This document shows positions 13,048-14,791 of a DNA stretch of 14,791 nt, piece after piece (position 1 is the stretch's first letter; each line of letters opens with the position of its first letter). Under the pieces are notes generated by a model. That model saw only the letters and a list, made by a program, of their open reading frames with translations, ran no database searches and was not told the DNA's origin. A program made the translations under genes and the position numbers. The stretch comes from JASJBU01 sp965372385 (GTDB lineage Bacteria > Pseudomonadota > Gammaproteobacteria > Chromatiales > Chromatiaceae): positions 1 to 14,791 of the forward strand of contig CBDVCD010000059.1 of NCBI GenBank assembly GCA_965372385.1. The letters run 5' to 3'.

Positions 13048-14436
13048 TCAATAGACCAGCACGGGAACTGCCGCGCGAATACCAAAATTGGCCCCGCCGG
13101 TGCCGCCGACCGGGACATGGGGATCACAACTGGGTGAAAAATAGATGGTGTTGTCGCCGTACCCGCCATTATCAAATGTTGCCAACTCTCCGCCCGGACC
13201 CGATTTGATCTGGAAATGGTTGACGAAGGAGTCCCAGCGTAGTTTCCCATCGCAAACATCGGTGACATCGGCTGCCGTATGGGCATTCCAATCGGCCATT
13301 TGCCAGGGTGCTTCCTGATTGAGCGTATCGCCCTCTACATTGGCAGCCGATCTGTTTATCCAGAGTATGTCCAATGAAACGGCGCCCATCAGTTGATTGC
13401 AGGGTCCAGGATTGGAATCGTCACACTTGATGATGGGTAGGGTAACTGACCAGGGTTGGTCGGGTTGCTCGTCTGGCTGCTTTTTCAGAACACATGGCGA
13501 AGTATCAAGTGGATTGAGCTCAAGCTCGGCTAGACTGCCCCAGCAGGTATGGATGGCATCGAACACGGTCTGAACCTCACCACCTATGACGTTCATCTCC
13601 TTGCCGAGCAGTAGTTCGGGATTGAGTAGATCCCCGCAGCTGAACATATCTCTTATGGTGCTGGTGTTTGCTCCGCCGCTACACACTTCCTCTTGGCCGA
13701 AGTCAGTCCAGCCCGCGGTCTGTCCACTGGTATCCGTCTCGTTACTGGATATCAAACGTCCAACCGAGCAGCTCCAGTCACCATTATCGTCCTTCAGCCG
13801 GTGTTCGCAGACTGCCATCGGAAAATCCAGTACCCCTGGCTCTATGGTGCCGGCAAAACCTACATAGGCTACAGCTTGGGCCTGGGCCTGGTATCCGTTG
13901 ATGCCGAGGATAGGGCCGAAGAAGGCCTGAACCGGTGTCAGCTGGCGGGCCGCCACAACTTCTACCGCGTTGATCTCATTCGGATCGAGGTTGAGGTCTT
14001 GAAAGAGCTTGTAGTTGCCGTCCGCATCGAGGAGTTCGGCGGCGGTCGTGGTCGCATTCGCGGTGAAGGTTCCGCCTCTGACGATGCCGTTGGCGTCGAC
14101 CAGGTTGGTCTTGAACTCCCAGTGGCCACGATCCACGCTGACCACCTCTGCCGCATCGCCTTGGCTCGTATTCGCCACGGCGGCATTAGTGGCGCCAACC
14201 ACCGCGGAGGTGCCGGTCTGACCAATGTTTATCGTCGCGTCATCGTTGTATAACAGGCGAGCGCCTTCCAGAGCGCCGGCATCCGCCGCATTCTGCAGTT
14301 CGCTTTTTGCCAGATAGAGATTGTTGAGGTCAATGGCCAGCACAGCAAAACCCAACAGGGCGAACATGGCGATCAGCCAGTGCACGACCGATGCGCCCTG
14401 CTGCCTGTGGATATTGTTTGTGTTCATCATCATCAT
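13048..14436 (-). CDS. TadG-like Flp pilus assembly protein
   Basis: The protein has 462 residues. The N-terminus has RQQGASVVHWLIAMFALLGF at 11-30, running on to AVLAIDL at 37, the hydrophobic TadE/TadG-type pseudopilin helix preceded by a Gln-Gly pair. SELQNAADAGALEGARLL follows at 46-63, the hallmark of the putative Flp-pilus assembly family PF13400. The rest (about 64-462) is a large extracytoplasmic region with many Asp/Asn residues and about ten cysteines; I see no von Willebrand MIDAS motif. Four successive ATG codons (14436, 14433, 14430, 14427) could start it; the ribosome site is weak (GAGA). It acts at the inner membrane facing the periplasm, in assembly of Flp-type pili with the TadE-like neighbour. 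The stop is one base from an in-frame ATG of the next gene. The exact TadG subfamily is uncertain. Confidence 0.85.
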   Translation of the reverse strand: MMMMNTNNIHRQQGASVVHWLIAMFALLGFAVLAIDLNNLYLAKSELQNAADAGALEGARLLYNDDATINIGQTGTSAVVGATNAAVANTSQGDAAEVVSVDRGHWEFKTNLVDANGIVRGGTFTANATTTAAELLDADGNYKLFQDLNLDPNEINAVEVVAARQLTPVQAFFGPILGINGYQAQAQAVAYVGFAGTIEPGVLDFPMAVCEHRLKDDNGDWSCSVGRLISSNETDTSGQTAGWTDFGQEEVCSGGANTSTIRDMFSCGDLLNPELLLGKEMNVIGGEVQTVFDAIHTCWGSLAELELNPLDTSPCVLKKQPDEQPDQPWSVTLPIIKCDDSNPGPCNQLMGAVSLDILWINRSAANVEGDTLNQEAPWQMADWNAHTAADVTDVCDGKLRWDSFVNHFQIKSGPGGELATFDNGGYGDNTIYFSPSCDPHVPVGGTGGANFGIRAAVPVLVY

Positions 14437-14501
14437 TTCTCAGTTGGTTCCCGTCTTTAAGCATCCTCTTCCTCGAGGGTGATTGCTGGTTGTTATTCAT
14501 A

Positions 14502-14541
14502 CCCCTCACCCTAACCCTCTCCCCTACTTAGGGGAGAGGGG
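14502..14541. repeat. CCCTCTCCCC hairpin between tadE-like and tadG-like genes
   Basis: A perfect 10-bp stem (CCCTCTCCCC / GGGGAGAGGG) has a 6-base loop, preceded by CCCCTCACCCTAA as in family D hairpins. It is a single-hairpin relative in the 116-bp gap of the pilus operon. It has no T-run in the direction of pilus transcription, so it is more likely an mRNA processing or attenuation stem than a terminator. Confidence 0.75.
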
Positions 14542-14552
14542 ACTCTTTTAGA

Positions 14553-14791
14553 TTAGTTAGGCATCATATTCATCACGGTGGTGGCTTTCAGGTTGATGTT
14601 GGCCATATCACCGAGAAAACTCGGCAGTAGAAATAAAACATAATTGTGATTTATCACTATGGTTGCAGGGTCTCCCGGATTGGTACCCGTCCTGGTGACC
14701 ACGACTGTCGGCAACGGATCAGTGGGTTCCCGAGAGAGCAGGGACTGGGTAATCCGGTCTGCCGCCTGTTGCACCTCTGGGTCGGTGGCGC
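14553..14791 (-). CDS. TadE-like pilus assembly protein, C-terminal part (5' partial)
   Basis: The frame is open to the right window edge; the first visible residues are ATDPEVQQAADRITQSLL. A GTG at 14774 could be mistaken for a start, but sequence before it continues the same protein pattern. The visible ~79 residues end with VVVTRTGTNPGDPATIVINH, a strand-rich segment (NYVLFLLPSFLG), and NINLKATTVMNMMPN. This matches the C-terminal part of TadE/TadF-type minor pseudopilins, where a strand-rich domain ends in 'l.a.a.mr' type sequence. The N-terminal helix that would confirm it lies outside the window. It precedes the TadG-like gene in the same direction, as in Tad operons, which supports the call. 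Confidence 0.68.
   Translation of the reverse strand, partial: ATDPEVQQAADRITQSLLSREPTDPLPTVVVTRTGTNPGDPATIVINHNYVLFLLPSFLGDMANINLKATTVMNMMPN

Noticed and set aside
13029..13286. Longer start for the OmpA-domain protein at 13286
   Set aside because: It would overlap the TadG-like gene by more than 200 bp and bury the MKKT signal peptide inside the chain.
14515..14540. Rho-independent terminator between tadE-like and tadG-like genes
   Set aside because: The stem is strong, but no T-run follows in the direction of transcription; the short T-run is on the opposite side.

Overview
The window looks like chromosome from a gammaproteobacterium, plausibly a Chromatiales-type or sulfur-oxidiser relative. 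This rests on the GC-rich coding style, the envelope gene types and the density of dispersed palindromic repeats; the exact lineage is not provable here. It falls into four blocks. (1) Positions 1-1400 hold the 3' part of a DUF6499/DUF2285-type regulator of the kind found in integrative conjugative elements. Converging on it is a small two-helix secreted membrane protein resembling a VirB2/TrbC pilin. Together they suggest the eroded edge of a conjugative element.

(2) Positions 1400-7968 hold a coherent envelope export locus. A divergent TetR repressor with a cysteine at residue 106 faces two palindromic operator-like sites. These precede an RND/MMPL-type exporter, a short-chain dehydrogenase (SDR), a periplasmic LolA-like protein and an outer-membrane beta-barrel ending in Phe. 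The genes can be read as one inner membrane - periplasm - outer membrane route for a hydrophobic molecule that the SDR may modify, with TetR sensing a ligand or electrophile. The substrate is unknown.

(3) Positions 7969-11940 form a repeat-rich accessory island carrying an unrecognised polytopic membrane protein and a complete hipBA toxin-antitoxin pair. Four families of small non-coding elements were found by eye. Family A is a ~170-bp MITE with GTAACTATTCAGC ends and perfect 8-bp target duplications (two full copies, one fragment). Family B is a 68-bp double hairpin (three full copies and two halves). Family C is a ~190-bp element with TGGCGATTAGCCC ends (one full, one truncated). Family D is a ~230-bp double-hairpin repeat of the CCCTCTCCC/GGGAGAGGG type (two near-identical copies plus smaller relatives). 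They bracket hipBA, one of them supplies the hipA stop codon, and half a B element encodes part of the LolA-like signal peptide.

(4) Positions 11940-14791, on the minus strand, are the end of a Tad/Flp-pilus-type operon: a TadE-like C-terminus, a TadG-like protein, and a signal-peptide-bearing protein with a C-terminal OmpA/MotB peptidoglycan-binding domain.

No rRNA, tRNA or CRISPR array was recognised.
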